Assembly (NCBI GenBank): GCA_028874075.1 | Contig: JAPPLU010000071.1 | Location: forward strand, 1 to 64,000 | Direction of reading: 5' to 3' | Length of the DNA: 64,000 nucleotides | Source: Chloroflexota bacterium | GTDB taxonomy: Bacteria > Chloroflexota > Dehalococcoidia > Lucifugimonadales > UBA3495 | Shown here: positions 9,257 to 18,761 of the stretch, piece by piece | Position numbering within the stretch: the stretch's first letter is position 1 | Layout of the letters: every line of letters starts with the position of its first letter | Notes under the pieces: model-generated | The model's input: the letters and a program-made list of their open reading frames with translations, nothing else | Told to the model about the DNA's origin: nothing | The model's database searches: none | Program-made: the position numbers and the translations under genes

Positions 9257-9285
9257 TTGACCCCACCTTGGCCGTGTGTTTAACT
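9257..9285 (+). promoter_or_regulatory. Promoter of the first LLM oxidoreductase
   Basis: -35 TTGACC (9257-9262), 17-nt spacer, -10 TTAACT (9280-9285), leaving a leader of about 115 nt. Confidence 0.5.
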
Positions 9286-9409
9286 TTAGCGCACTGCCCG
9301 TACCTGACAGTCAGCAGTCACAGCAAGCTTCCCTATCAGCCATTGCCCTTGCAAAGCAGAAGATCTGTGGGCTGCCCAACAAGAGCGAATAGGGACAGCA
9401 GGAGGAATT

Positions 9410-10459
9410 ATGGACTTTGGCATTTTCATGCAGTTTGAGCGGCGGGAGGGCGGTACCCAGGTTGATGCCTTCAAAGAGGGGTTCGCCCTGGTGGACGCCG
9501 CCGAGGATTGGGGTATCGACGAGGCATGGCTATCCGAAGTCCATTTTGCGCCAACCCGCACCGTCCTCTCCTCCCCCGCCGTCATCGCCAGTTCCATTGC
9601 CACTCGAACTGAGCGCCTGCGCGTGGGCACCGCCGTGTCCGTGCTGCCCCTGGGAAACCCCCTGCGAATTGCCGAGGAAATGGCCACAGTGGACCAAATT
9701 GCCGAGGGTCGCTTCGACTTCGGCATTGGCCGCAGCGCCTTCCCCCGCGCCTACGACGTGTACGGCATTCCCTACGAGGAAAGCAGGGGACGTTTTGAGG
9801 AAGCCCTGGAAATCATCCTGAAAGCGTGGAAGGGTGAGGCATTTTCCTACCACGGCGAGTACTTCCAGATCGAAAGCGCCCACATCTCACCGACCCCTTA
9901 CACCCAGCCGCACCCGCCCCTGCGGGTGGCCGCCACCACCGAGGAGACCTTCCCCCGCATGGGACAGCAGGGAATGCCCATTTTCGTGGGCTTGAGGGGG
10001 ATGGATGTCAACGACCTGCGGGTCAACCTTGGAAAATACCGGGAAGCCTGGCAGCAGGCCGGTCACTCCGGCGAGGGAGACGTCTCCCTTCGCATACCAA
10101 TTTACGCGGGTGAAAATGAGCAGGCCGCCCTGGAAGAACCGTCGGAAAGCATTCACGCCTACTTCAGCCGGATGAGTTCCTTGTACCGCGACTCGGCCGG
10201 CAGGGCCGGTACCGAATCCACCGAGCTGCGGCAAGGTCGGGGCGAGCGCCTGGCCGAGATGTCCTTCGACAAGATGCTGGAGACAAAGGTTGCCTTTGGA
10301 TCGGCCGAGGGCCTGGTTGACCGCCTTTCCCACCTCCAGGAAGACTTGGGGCTAAAGAGCGTTATCGCCGAACTGAATCCCGGCGGCCTGATTCCACCGG
10401 ACCGGGTAAAGCGCAGCATGGAAATCCTGGCAAAGGATGTCGCACCTCACTTCAAGTAG
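9410..10459 (+). CDS. LLM class flavin-dependent oxidoreductase (1)
   Basis: A 349-residue luciferase-like TIM barrel. The N-terminus MDFGIFMQFE, the segment GIDEAWLSEVHF, and GRFDFGIGRSAFPRAYDVYGI are the usual F420/FMN-binding family signatures. Members oxidise varied substrates using reduced flavin and oxygen, or use F420. AGGAGGAAT precedes the ATG. It is followed 20 bases later by a D-2-hydroxyacid dehydrogenase, probably in the same transcript. Substrate and cofactor (FMN or F420) cannot be decided. Two other paralogue-type genes are in the window. Confidence 0.92.
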   Translation: MDFGIFMQFERREGGTQVDAFKEGFALVDAAEDWGIDEAWLSEVHFAPTRTVLSSPAVIASSIATRTERLRVGTAVSVLPLGNPLRIAEEMATVDQIAEGRFDFGIGRSAFPRAYDVYGIPYEESRGRFEEALEIILKAWKGEAFSYHGEYFQIESAHISPTPYTQPHPPLRVAATTEETFPRMGQQGMPIFVGLRGMDVNDLRVNLGKYREAWQQAGHSGEGDVSLRIPIYAGENEQAALEEPSESIHAYFSRMSSLYRDSAGRAGTESTELRQGRGERLAEMSFDKMLETKVAFGSAEGLVDRLSHLQEDLGLKSVIAELNPGGLIPPDRVKRSMEILAKDVAPHFK

Positions 10460-10479
10460 CCCGGCAGGAGAATCCCCCT

Positions 10480-11466
10480 TTGAAAGTTGCAGTATTGGAC
10501 GATTACCAGGACGTCGCCCTGCAAATGGCCGATTGGTCGGCCTTGCCCGCAGGTTGGGAGCCGGTGGTCTTTCGTGACCACCTGGCAGACGAAGACGCCC
10601 TGGTTCAACGACTCCAGGGATTCGACGCCGTCATCGGGATGCGGGAACGCACGGCATTCCCGCGCACGGTCCTGACCCGGTTGCCCGACCTGCGCCTGCT
10701 CATCACCACCGGCGGACGCAACGCCTCCTTTGACGTGGACGCCGCCACGGAACTGGGCATCGTGGTCTGCGGCACCGGCGGGGCAGGGGAGGGCCCCACC
10801 GAACTCACCTGGGGGCTGATCATCGGGTTGCTGCGGAAGATACCGCAGGAGGACCGCCTGACCCGGGAAGGGCACTGGCAGACCACGATAGGGGTGGGCC
10901 TTAAGGACAAGACGCTGGGGCTGATTGGGCTGGGACACATTGGCGGGCTGATGGCCCGGGTGGGCAACGCCTTCCAGATGAATGTCATTGCGTGGAGCCA
11001 GAACCTTACGGCCGAAAGGGCGGCGGAATGCCAGGCGACGCTGGTGGACAAGGATACTCTTTTCCGCGAGTCGGACATTGCCTCGGTGCACCTGCGATTG
11101 AGCGACCGAACCCGCGGCCTGGTAGGTGCGAGGGAAATAGCCCTGATGAAGCCCACCGCCTGCCTGGTGAACATCTCCCGTGGCCCCATCGTGGACGAGG
11201 CGGCGCTGGTGGAAGCGCTGGAACGCAGGGCTATAGCCGGGGCCGCCCTGGACACCTTTGACGTGGAGCCTCTACCTGCGGACCATCCTTTCCTCAGGCT
11301 GGACAACACCATCATTGCTCCCCACCTGGGTTACGTTACCGAGGACGGCTACCGGGCCTTTTACGCCGGAGCCATTGAAGACGTGCTGGCATACGCCGCC
11401 GGCGAACCGGTGCGGGTCATCAATCCGGAAGTCCTCTCTGCGCCCCAACTGAGGCCCCAAGTCTGA
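10480..11466 (+). CDS. D-2-hydroxyacid dehydrogenase family protein
   Basis: A 328-residue NAD(P)-dependent dehydrogenase. The Rossmann motif GLGHIG is at residues 150-155. The catalytic triad typical of the family is visible: R234 (NISRG), E263 (DVEPLP) and H282 (PHLGY). It would interconvert a 2-keto acid and a D-2-hydroxy acid. The start is TTG at 10480 with CAGGAG nine bases upstream. It lies 20 bases after the LLM gene, so the two are probably cotranscribed. The family covers phosphoglycerate, glyoxylate and lactate dehydrogenases; the substrate here is unknown. Confidence 0.93.
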   Translation: MKVAVLDDYQDVALQMADWSALPAGWEPVVFRDHLADEDALVQRLQGFDAVIGMRERTAFPRTVLTRLPDLRLLITTGGRNASFDVDAATELGIVVCGTGGAGEGPTELTWGLIIGLLRKIPQEDRLTREGHWQTTIGVGLKDKTLGLIGLGHIGGLMARVGNAFQMNVIAWSQNLTAERAAECQATLVDKDTLFRESDIASVHLRLSDRTRGLVGAREIALMKPTACLVNISRGPIVDEAALVEALERRAIAGAALDTFDVEPLPADHPFLRLDNTIIAPHLGYVTEDGYRAFYAGAIEDVLAYAAGEPVRVINPEVLSAPQLRPQV

Positions 11467-11584
11467 TTTGTTCAAACAGAGATAAGCAGGACATACCGGT
11501 TGGGCTGATGCTCCAGCTACGTTTTTTCTGTAGTCAGGCCATATCCTGTTTATCTTGTATTTCCATGTTTAGTGGAGAAAAGCA

Positions 11585-12550
11585 ATGAAAGCGGTACGAA
11601 TTGAAGAATTTGGTGGCCTGGAAGTGCTTCAGTGGGCCGACGTTCCCGAACCCACCATCCGACCTGGCCAAGTAATAGTCAAGGTGGACTCGTCGGGGGT
11701 GAACTACGCCGATATCATGCGGCGACAAGGCAACTACCCGGGTCCCGATCTTCCGTCCACCCTGGGCCTTGAAGCCGCGGGGACCATTGTAGAGTTGGGC
11801 GAAGGTGTGGAGGGCTTGAGCGTCGGGCAGAAGGTAATGGGAATGGGCCCCCAGGGCAACGCCGAGTATGTTTCCATCAACGCCAATTATGTCTTCCCTT
11901 ACCCCGAGTCCCTGGACCCAGTGCACGCCGGCGGAATGCCCATCGTGTTTCTCACCGCCTACCACCTGCTTAAGACTCGCGGGCAGGTGCAGCCCGGCGA
12001 CACGGTTCTGATCCAGGCCGGGGCCTCGGGTGTGGGGACTGTTGCCATCCAATTGGCCAAGGCCTTTGGGGCTCGCGTCATCACCACCGCCTCCTCCACC
12101 GAAAAACTGGACCTGGCGCGCTCCCTGGGCGCGGATGAAACCATTAACTACGTAGCGCAGGACTTCGAGGAAGAGGTCCGCCAAATGACCGGCGGCAACG
12201 GTGTGGAACTAATTCTGGAATGCGTGGGCGGACAGGTTCTGGAAAAGAGCGTTCGCTGCGTGGCTTCCTACGGCAAGCTCATCTCCTACGGCAATGCCTC
12301 CGGCGCGGCGGCGAATCTGGCCGGTGCAGACATCTTCAGCGCCAACCGCACCGTCATTGGGTTCAGCATGGGCCGTTCGCCAGCCGGCCGCCTCGACCAC
12401 CCGGCGGCTATGGCTGAAATTTTCCCCATGCTCGCCGACGGCCGGGTCCGCCTAGTGGTGGACCGGGTGCTGCCCATGTCGGACGTAGCCCAAGCCCACC
12501 AGCATCTTTCAAATCGGGGGACGCACGGCAAGGTGATTCTCACCCCTTAA
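11585..12550 (+). CDS. Quinone oxidoreductase / zinc-free MDR family protein
   Basis: A 321-residue medium-chain reductase. It begins MKAVRIEEFGGLEVLQW, has the GVNYADIMRRQGNYP segment of the quinone oxidoreductase branch, and a nucleotide-binding AGASGVGTVAIQLAKAFGA stretch (about residues 144-162). The zinc-ligand cysteines of alcohol dehydrogenases are absent, consistent with NADPH:quinone or enone reduction. GTGGAG lies upstream of the ATG. A physiological substrate cannot be named. It stands 118 bases after the preceding gene. Confidence 0.92.
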   Translation: MKAVRIEEFGGLEVLQWADVPEPTIRPGQVIVKVDSSGVNYADIMRRQGNYPGPDLPSTLGLEAAGTIVELGEGVEGLSVGQKVMGMGPQGNAEYVSINANYVFPYPESLDPVHAGGMPIVFLTAYHLLKTRGQVQPGDTVLIQAGASGVGTVAIQLAKAFGARVITTASSTEKLDLARSLGADETINYVAQDFEEEVRQMTGGNGVELILECVGGQVLEKSVRCVASYGKLISYGNASGAAANLAGADIFSANRTVIGFSMGRSPAGRLDHPAAMAEIFPMLADGRVRLVVDRVLPMSDVAQAHQHLSNRGTHGKVILTP

Positions 12551-12600
12551 GTGCTAGAATGGCTGCCGCCAAGGCAACCTACACTTGAGGAGCCTTACCA

Positions 12601-13758
12601 ATGACTGACGGAGCTACCGCACGCCCTGGAGACCTGCTGGTGCTGGTGGGCACCCGCAAGGGCGCGTTCATCATCACCGGCGACCAGTCCCGTCGCCGGT
12701 GGCAGCTTTCTGGCCCCTATAACCCAGGCACCGACATCTTTCACCTGGTCTATGACCCGCGCTCCGGAGGCAGGGTGTATTCCGCCAGCAACAGCATGTG
12801 GTTTGGTCCACAGGTTGAATACAGCGACGATTTGGGCGGGACATGGGAGCAGTCCATCGAACAGCCCCGGTTTACCGATAAACCCGAGTACGCGGAGCAT
12901 GACGGACCCACAGTTGCCAACATCTGGCACATAGAGCCAAGCAGGGCCGGGGAGCCGGACACCCTTTACGCGGGAGTCCAGCCCGCTGCCCTGTTCAAGT
13001 CAAGCGATGGCGGGGCCACCTGGCACGAAGTAGAAGGACTGGGCAAGCACCCCACCCGGTCCCAGTGGATGCCGGGCTTCGGTGGCCTCTGCCTCCACAG
13101 CATCGCCCTGGACCGGGACAATCCGGAGCGGATGTGGGTTGGCATATCCGCGGCCGGGGTTTTCCGTACCGACGACGGCGGCGAGAACTGGCTCCCCGCC
13201 AATCGGGGCGTTCGCGCCGATTTCAACCCGGCGGACCCCATGCCCGAGTGGGGACAGTGCCCCCACAAGCTCCTGCCCCAGCCCATTACGCCAGGGTTGC
13301 TCTACCAGCAAAACCACTGCGGCGTTTTCCGTTCCGATAACTACGGCGACCAATGGGCCGACATCACTGACGGGCTGCCCTCCCGGTTCGGGTTCGTGCT
13401 GGGCCTGCATCCCCGGGACCCGCAAACCCTGTTTGTCCTGCCCGAGGACGAGGCGCTGGGCGACGACGTGGGCGGGGGCATCCGCTACGCCTCAGGGGCA
13501 AAGTTCCGGGTTTTCCGCAGCCGCACCGGCGGCCGCGAGTGGGAGCCCCTGACCGACGGCCTTCCCCAGGAGCATGCCTACCTGCACGTATTGCGGGAAG
13601 GGATGGCCACCGACTCGCTGGACCCGGTGGGGGTTTACGTGGGCACCGTCAACGGCCAGATATTCTACAGCAGGGACGAGGGCGAACACTGGGAGGTTAT
13701 GGTGGAAAACCTCCCGCCCATCAGTTCCGTCGAAGTGGCGGTGGCAGTCCAGCGATGA
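12601..13758 (+). CDS. BNR/Asp-box repeat beta-propeller protein
   Basis: A 385-residue protein with at least six Asp-box motifs of the S-x-D-x-G-x-x-W type: YSDDLGGTW, KSSDGGATW, RTDDGGENW, RSDNYGDQW, RSRTGGREW and YSRDEGEHW. Together they predict a sialidase- or sortilin-like beta-propeller. No signal peptide or catalytic sialidase residues are recognisable, so the common database label exo-alpha-sialidase would be unsafe. GAGGAG precedes the ATG. It ends 15 bases from the convergent SDR gene. Function unknown; a binding or scaffold role is a guess. Confidence 0.85.
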   Translation: MTDGATARPGDLLVLVGTRKGAFIITGDQSRRRWQLSGPYNPGTDIFHLVYDPRSGGRVYSASNSMWFGPQVEYSDDLGGTWEQSIEQPRFTDKPEYAEHDGPTVANIWHIEPSRAGEPDTLYAGVQPAALFKSSDGGATWHEVEGLGKHPTRSQWMPGFGGLCLHSIALDRDNPERMWVGISAAGVFRTDDGGENWLPANRGVRADFNPADPMPEWGQCPHKLLPQPITPGLLYQQNHCGVFRSDNYGDQWADITDGLPSRFGFVLGLHPRDPQTLFVLPEDEALGDDVGGGIRYASGAKFRVFRSRTGGREWEPLTDGLPQEHAYLHVLREGMATDSLDPVGVYVGTVNGQIFYSRDEGEHWEVMVENLPPISSVEVAVAVQR

Positions 13759-13773
13759 GCTCTGGCAGGGAAG

Positions 13774-14610
13774 TCATCCTTGAGGTTCATCCCTCCTCAA
13801 CGTGTACCGGTCCGAGGCCATTATTTCCGGTATCAAGGGGGTCAGGCTGGGAAAATCGTCAGCTACGGCGTGGATCAGGCGGCCGCTGAGCCCTTCGGCA
13901 GCGTCGCTGGCCAGCCACACCGCCAACTCGGCGGCCCGGTCGATGGAGGCCCCGCCGCCGCCCGTTACCTGCAGTCCAAACTCGTACAGCTCCGTATCTC
14001 CCGCCGCCTGGGCCCCGTCAGTAATTTCCTCCCACATCCGGGTGTGAATGGAGCCGGGCCCCAGCGCGTTCACCTGTATGTTCTTGTCGGCCAGTTCCAG
14101 GGAGAGGATTTCAGTCAGTCTTATGATGGCCGCCTTGGATGAGCCGTAGGCGGAGAGGTGGTAGGGGGCCGAGGTGGAACCCGACCCGGACAGGTTGATT
14201 ATCCTGCCCCCGCCGCTGGCAGCCATCCCCGGGATGACCGAGCGGCAGCAGAGATAAGTCCCCACCAGGTTCACTTCGATGGTGCGCATCCAGGCGTCCA
14301 CATCGTTGTCCTCCAGAGCGCCGATGGGCCCCACGATACCGGCATTGTTGACCAGCACGTCAATCCGGCCAAAACGTTCCACCGCCTGCTGAACCATTTC
14401 CTCCACCGATTCCCGCTGTGTCACGTCGGCCTCGATAATGCAGGTCTCCGCGCCCTTCGACCGTGCCTGCCCCGCCGTCTCCTCCAGTTGGTCCACGCTC
14501 CTGGCCGCCAGGGCCAGCTTCGCGCCTTCACCGGCATAGGCCAGCGCTATAGCCCGGCCAATGCCCCTCCCGGCGCCGGTAATCAGGGCAACCTTGTCGT
14601 CGAGTCGCAT
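13774..14610 (-). CDS. SDR family oxidoreductase
   Basis: A 278-residue classical short-chain dehydrogenase. The cofactor motif TGAGRGIG is at residues 11-18, NNAG at 88-91, and the catalytic Y155-x3-K159 is present with serines near 141-145. It would reduce a ketone or oxidise an alcohol using NAD(P)H. ATG at 14610 is preferred because GGAGG lies ten bases upstream; a TTG at 14616 is in frame. The C-terminal 40 residues beyond the usual core are not recognisable. Substrate unknown. Confidence 0.93.
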   Translation of the reverse strand: MRLDDKVALITGAGRGIGRAIALAYAGEGAKLALAARSVDQLEETAGQARSKGAETCIIEADVTQRESVEEMVQQAVERFGRIDVLVNNAGIVGPIGALEDNDVDAWMRTIEVNLVGTYLCCRSVIPGMAASGGGRIINLSGSGSTSAPYHLSAYGSSKAAIIRLTEILSLELADKNIQVNALGPGSIHTRMWEEITDGAQAAGDTELYEFGLQVTGGGGASIDRAAELAVWLASDAAEGLSGRLIHAVADDFPSLTPLIPEIMASDRYTLRRDEPQG

Positions 14611-14940
14611 CAGCAATAGCCCTCCATGCCCGTGTTCAGTGTATTGTCAGTAATGCGTTGCCGTTGTCTTGTGCCGACGGCCCAGCCCCAGCCGGCAGTT
14701 GGCTTTAGTTCGGAGAGTTTGATCAACCTACGGAAGAAGAAGGATTAATTGCCAGGCGAAGGCTTCCATACCGCTGCCAGTAGCATGGTACCAGATACGG
14801 CCGACTTCCAGACAGCGGCTGCCAAGCCCTGGGCGGATTTAGCTTGCCCCTGCCAACCTGCCCAATTACAATTGCCCCAATGACACCAGACTAATGAGAA
14901 TCGGCGCAGTCAAAACCTGCGGCCCAAAGGGAGATTTCTG
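14611..14940. other. Divergent intergenic region with a promoter for the second LLM gene
   Basis: On the + strand, -35 TTGCCC (14844-14849), a 17-nt spacer and -10 TACAAT (14867-14872) face the LLM gene. Nothing else is recognisable. A short AGAGTTTGATC string near 14714 resembles the 16S rRNA 5' end but has no rRNA around it. Confidence 0.5.
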
Positions 14941-16029
14941 ATGGAATTTGGTCTATTTATGATGCCGTTGCACCCGCCCCACCGGTCTTATGCCGACTCC
15001 TACGACCGGGACCTGGCGCTGATTGTGGAGGCGGACAGGCTGGGATACCACGAGGCGTGGATTGGCGAACACATTACCGAGCGGTGGGAGAACGCCCCCT
15101 GCCCGGACCTGTTGATTGCCAAGGCCCTGGCGATGACTGATCAGATTCGACTGGCTACGGGAGTTACCCTCCTGGCCATCCACAATCCCGTGGAGGTGGC
15201 CCACCGCATTGCTATGCTGGACCACCTTTCCCGGGGCCGCATCTACTGGGGCATCGGGCACCGGGCCATTCCCACCGACTTGTCGCTTTTTGGTGTGGGC
15301 GCTGACACAGGAATTGACGTTCGCGAGCGCTCGGCTGAAGCCTTGGACATTATCCTCAAAATCTGGGAGGCCGAGGGAAAGTTCACCTACAACGGAAAAT
15401 ATTTCCAGGTCGACGCTCCGGAACTGGACCCAGTGATGGAGCGGGGTCTGCACATGAAGCCATACCAGCAGCCCCATCCACCCATCGGGGTGGCGGCGAC
15501 TTCCCTTGCCTCCGGTTCCATTCGAGTGGCCGGCGAGAAGGGATGGATTCCCATGAGCAGTTCCAACCTGGCGCCCCAGCACCTGCGAGACCACTGGACG
15601 GTGGTGGAAGAGGGAGCGGCCAGCGCCGGCAAGGAATGCAGCCGGCGGGACTGGCGCATTGGACGAGACGTCTTTGTGGCCCGTACGCCGGAACTGGCCA
15701 GGGAGCGGGCCAGGGCAGTGCTGGGCCGCAACTACGTCCAGCACCAGCTACCCAATCGCCAGGGTTCAGGGCAGCTCCAGGCCACCAAGATCGACCCCGA
15801 AATGCCGGACGGGGCTGTGGACGTGGACTACATGATGGAAAACATCTGGATTGTCGGCGACCCCCAGGAGTGCGCCGACCGCATCCGCAACCTTTATGAG
15901 CAATCCGGGGGGTTCGGCCACCTGCTGGCCATTACCCAGGACCCGGATGATCCGGAATGGGAGCACGAATGTCTCCAGCTATTGATGGAAGAGGTTGGGC
16001 CCCGGGTTTCGGATTTGCGGGGGGAATAG
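14941..16029 (+). CDS. LLM class flavin-dependent oxidoreductase (2)
   Basis: A 362-residue luciferase-like monooxygenase, starting MEFGLFMMPLHPPHRSYAD with EADRLGYHEAWIGEH and SRGRIYWGIGHRAIPTDLSLFG. The longer insert and PHPP-type loop (KPYQQPHPPIGVAATS) resemble the limonene-monooxygenase or alkanal-monooxygenase side of the family, but the substrate cannot be set. AAAGGGAGA lies upstream of the ATG. It is a single-gene unit with its own promoter, followed after 70 bases by an S49 peptidase. Confidence 0.92.
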   Translation: MEFGLFMMPLHPPHRSYADSYDRDLALIVEADRLGYHEAWIGEHITERWENAPCPDLLIAKALAMTDQIRLATGVTLLAIHNPVEVAHRIAMLDHLSRGRIYWGIGHRAIPTDLSLFGVGADTGIDVRERSAEALDIILKIWEAEGKFTYNGKYFQVDAPELDPVMERGLHMKPYQQPHPPIGVAATSLASGSIRVAGEKGWIPMSSSNLAPQHLRDHWTVVEEGAASAGKECSRRDWRIGRDVFVARTPELARERARAVLGRNYVQHQLPNRQGSGQLQATKIDPEMPDGAVDVDYMMENIWIVGDPQECADRIRNLYEQSGGFGHLLAITQDPDDPEWEHECLQLLMEEVGPRVSDLRGE

Positions 16030-16099
16030 CGGGAACGGCGCCCGCAGGCCGTACATAACAGGAATCTGTTCACCAACCAAGGATCGCTGAGGTCATATC

Positions 16100-16945
16100 A
16101 TGCCCTTCCTACCCAGGTTCCGGCGCGGCAGTGGCGTTGCCGTCATTGAACTCCATGGCAGCATTGGCACGCGGGTGCGGGAAACAATGTACGGCAAGCT
16201 CCTGTCCGACGTGGCAACCAACAGGCGTTACCGAGCCCTGCTGCTGGACATTCAATCACCTGGCGGTTCGGCGTCGGCCTCTGAAGCGTTGTATCTCAGC
16301 GTGGCGAGAGTGGCGGCCCAGAAGCCGGTAGTCGCCTACATTCGCAACATGGGCGCATCCGGAGGCTATTACATCGCCTGCGGAGCCAGCAAGGTTACCG
16401 CGCTGCCCTCCGCCCTGGTCGGTTCAATCGGCGTTATTTACCTCCGTCCAATAATGGAACAATTGCTGGGCCGCGCGGGCATCGAGGTTTCGGTGGTCAA
16501 GGGGGGACGGCTGAAGGACATGGGCGGATTCTGGCGCAGCCCGACCGATGAGGAATCGGAGAAACTCCAGGGCCTTATCTCGGAAATATACGAGAGTTTC
16601 CTTGCCGTGGTAATGGCCGGAAGGTCCATGAGCGATGAACAGGCCCGGGAACTGGCCACGGGCGAAGTGTTCACCGCGCGCCGGGGCAAGGAGATAGGCC
16701 TGGTGGATGAACTGATGGACTTCGACCAGTCGCTGCAACTGGCTGGCCAGTTAGCTGGCATTGAACCGGGCAAGGCAAAGCCTCGCTGGTTGCGGCCCAG
16801 GCGTACATTCTCAGAGAAGCTTACCGGACGCCCCGCGGGCCACGCGCCGGCAGTCGGCATTCTGGGCCCCGACTTGCCCAGGCTGCTGACCGGCGGCGTC
16901 TTCTATCTCGACCCATCGGCTCTGCTGGGCAACCCCTACGATTAG
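16100..16945 (+). CDS. sppA: S49 family serine peptidase (SppA-like)
   Basis: A 281-residue signal-peptide-peptidase-like protein. The nucleophile is predicted as S87 in GASGGYYIA and the general base as K139 in a GRLKDMG segment, matching the Ser/Lys dyad of the 36-kDa SppA type. The DIQSPGGSASASE segment is also typical. SppA degrades cleaved signal peptides at the membrane. Here no transmembrane segment is visible at the N-terminus, so it may be soluble or peripheral. No strong ribosome binding site precedes the ATG, and an alternative start cannot be excluded. Confidence 0.88.
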   Translation: MPFLPRFRRGSGVAVIELHGSIGTRVRETMYGKLLSDVATNRRYRALLLDIQSPGGSASASEALYLSVARVAAQKPVVAYIRNMGASGGYYIACGASKVTALPSALVGSIGVIYLRPIMEQLLGRAGIEVSVVKGGRLKDMGGFWRSPTDEESEKLQGLISEIYESFLAVVMAGRSMSDEQARELATGEVFTARRGKEIGLVDELMDFDQSLQLAGQLAGIEPGKAKPRWLRPRRTFSEKLTGRPAGHAPAVGILGPDLPRLLTGGVFYLDPSALLGNPYD

Positions 16946-16967
16946 CCGCGGTTGCCAAGCAAGTTTC

Positions 16968-18143
16968 TTACCAGCCCGCATCGTTGGGGCGCAGACCCAT
17001 CAGGGCCTGACCTCCAAATTCATAGTTCGACAACAGGCCGGCCCCATGCTGCACAACCACGTGCACGTCTCGCCAGCGCCGTTCCAGTCCGTTGCGGCGG
17101 TGGATGGCATTGGTCCCTGCGGCGTGGAACAGAATATCTACGGCTCGCGCCGCCTGGTGGATGGACTGGGTAATGGCCAGCCTGGCCTGCGCAATTTCAG
17201 GACTGGGCAGAGGCATGTCCTCGGAGAATGAGTCCCACGCCCGGTTCATGGCGTCCAGCAGGTAGGCCCGGGCGCCGCTTATGATGGCTTCCGCCTCGCC
17301 CACGCGCGACTGCACGTGGGGACGGTCACGAAGCAAAGTGGTGGATATGGTGGTACCGGATTCGACTGCCAGTTCCTTGAAGGCGTCCATCGCCCCCCTG
17401 GCCGCGCCCAGGGCCACGGCCGACACCAGCACCCAGATGGCGGTAAGCATAGTCCTGGGGTGGTAGAGGTAACCCGCCTCCAGGGGTGGGTCATACAGGC
17501 GGAAAGAGCGCTCGGTTGGGACGAACACATCCTCCAGCACGAAGTCGTTACTGCCGGTACCGCAAAGGCCCACCACGTGCCACGTGTCGTGCACCGTTGC
17601 CGTTTCCTCCGGAGTGAAAAGCATAACCGTGTCGGGCCGGCCGGCTTCAGTCAGCCGGGGGCCGTCGTCGTCCACTACCCGAGAATTTACGAACAGCCAG
17701 TTGGCGTTTGCTATGCCGCTGGCGTAGTCCCAACGGCCGCTTACACGGTAGCCCCCGGGCACGGGTCGAGATTCACCCAGCGGTCGGAAGGAACCGGCGC
17801 AGCGAAACTCGGGGGGATTGCCAAACATGCGACGAGCTGCTTCGGGAGTGAAGTTGCCGGTGAAAAGCGCGCCACCATTGGAAAGCAGCCCGCACCAGCC
17901 TACCGAGGCCTCCACCCGCGAGACTTCCTCAATGGCCTGGTAGGCAACGGCGGGATGCAGTTGCGGGCCGCCCATGCTGGCTGGCAGGAACAGACTATAA
18001 ATCCCTGCCTTGTCAACCAGGCGAGCAAGTTCGTCCGGAATCCGACGTTCTCGGTCCATCTCTTCCTGCGCTGACCGAATGTGCGGCGCAAGGTCCTGGG
18101 CTGCTTTGACGAATGACTTGGCATGGCTTTCTGTGAGTTGCAT
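16968..18143 (-). CDS. Acyl-CoA dehydrogenase-like flavin monooxygenase (HsaA/HpaB-type oxygenase)
   Basis: A 391-residue protein of the acyl-CoA dehydrogenase fold, group D flavin monooxygenase type. It shows an N-terminal helical domain, a central beta domain (GGYRVSGRWDYASGIANANW), and a C-terminal domain with RDRPHVQSRVGEAEAIISGARAYL. Relatives hydroxylate phenols, indole or sterol-derived rings with reduced flavin from a partner reductase. No reductase gene lies next to it. A -10 TAAAAT on the minus strand at 18176-18181 sits in a tandem AACGCTAAAA repeat. True dehydrogenase activity is less likely but possible. Confidence 0.85.
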   Translation of the reverse strand: MQLTESHAKSFVKAAQDLAPHIRSAQEEMDRERRIPDELARLVDKAGIYSLFLPASMGGPQLHPAVAYQAIEEVSRVEASVGWCGLLSNGGALFTGNFTPEAARRMFGNPPEFRCAGSFRPLGESRPVPGGYRVSGRWDYASGIANANWLFVNSRVVDDDGPRLTEAGRPDTVMLFTPEETATVHDTWHVVGLCGTGSNDFVLEDVFVPTERSFRLYDPPLEAGYLYHPRTMLTAIWVLVSAVALGAARGAMDAFKELAVESGTTISTTLLRDRPHVQSRVGEAEAIISGARAYLLDAMNRAWDSFSEDMPLPSPEIAQARLAITQSIHQAARAVDILFHAAGTNAIHRRNGLERRWRDVHVVVQHGAGLLSNYEFGGQALMGLRPNDAGW

Positions 18144-18252
18144 GAATTCTCGGCCAGAATGAATTGGAAGCTCTGTCTATTTTAGCGTTGTTTTTAGCGT
18201 TGTTGGCCCTTTGCCCTCGGTTCCGCTTTCGGGACTCTTTTCAGGCGATTCT

Positions 18253-18696
18253 TTAACCTTGCCCGCCAGCGGCAGTCCGCCACAGGTGGGCCCCGGTGTA
18301 TGCGTAAACCAGCACCCCGATCGGATTGATAAAGGCCCACCATTCCAGGTGAATGAGGCCCACAACTTCGGGTTCACTGCCCGGGTTGAGGCTGGCGAAC
18401 CAGTTCCAGAAGTACCACAAGGTCAGAACGATGGAGGCGGCAAAGGCTAGGTTGATTTCCAAGTATTCCCGGGTGATCGTGTTGTCGCCATCGTCCCGGC
18501 GGCAAAAGCGGCGCTTGCGTACGCTGTTGACCACGAGGACAATGATCACCCCCACGGCCATGAACCAATTGAGGATTTCCCAGGTCCAATAGTTGGCGGT
18601 ACCATCGTGGTACAAAGGGGTGGCGACCCAGTTTATGCCCGTCAGAAGGGCGATGCCCAGCAGATAGACTGCCAGAACCCTTTTTAGTGCCGCCAT
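18253..18696 (-). CDS. Hypothetical membrane protein
   Basis: A 147-residue protein with four predicted hydrophobic segments: residues about 5-25, 42-60, 84-104 and 118-135. A short basic loop (RKRRFCRRDDG) follows the second. I do not recognise a family. It lies downstream of mazG on the same strand, 65 bases away, and may share its transcript. No catalytic motif is visible. Confidence 0.75.
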   Translation of the reverse strand: MAALKRVLAVYLLGIALLTGINWVATPLYHDGTANYWTWEILNWFMAVGVIIVLVVNSVRKRRFCRRDDGDNTITREYLEINLAFAASIVLTLWYFWNWFASLNPGSEPEVVGLIHLEWWAFINPIGVLVYAYTGAHLWRTAAGGQG

Positions 18697-18761
18697 TTGC
18701 CGAACCCCCTGGTCCTTCAGAATGGAGCCGCTGGAAAACTGTCTTCGGCCCAGCGTCGGAG

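Noticed and set aside
14710..14725. AGAGTTTGATC string resembling the 5' end of 16S rRNA
   Set aside because: Only about 11 bases match and the following sequence is not rRNA.
17316..18074. 252-codon plus-strand frame
   Set aside because: It is antisense to the acyl-CoA dehydrogenase-like gene and has no recognisable motif.
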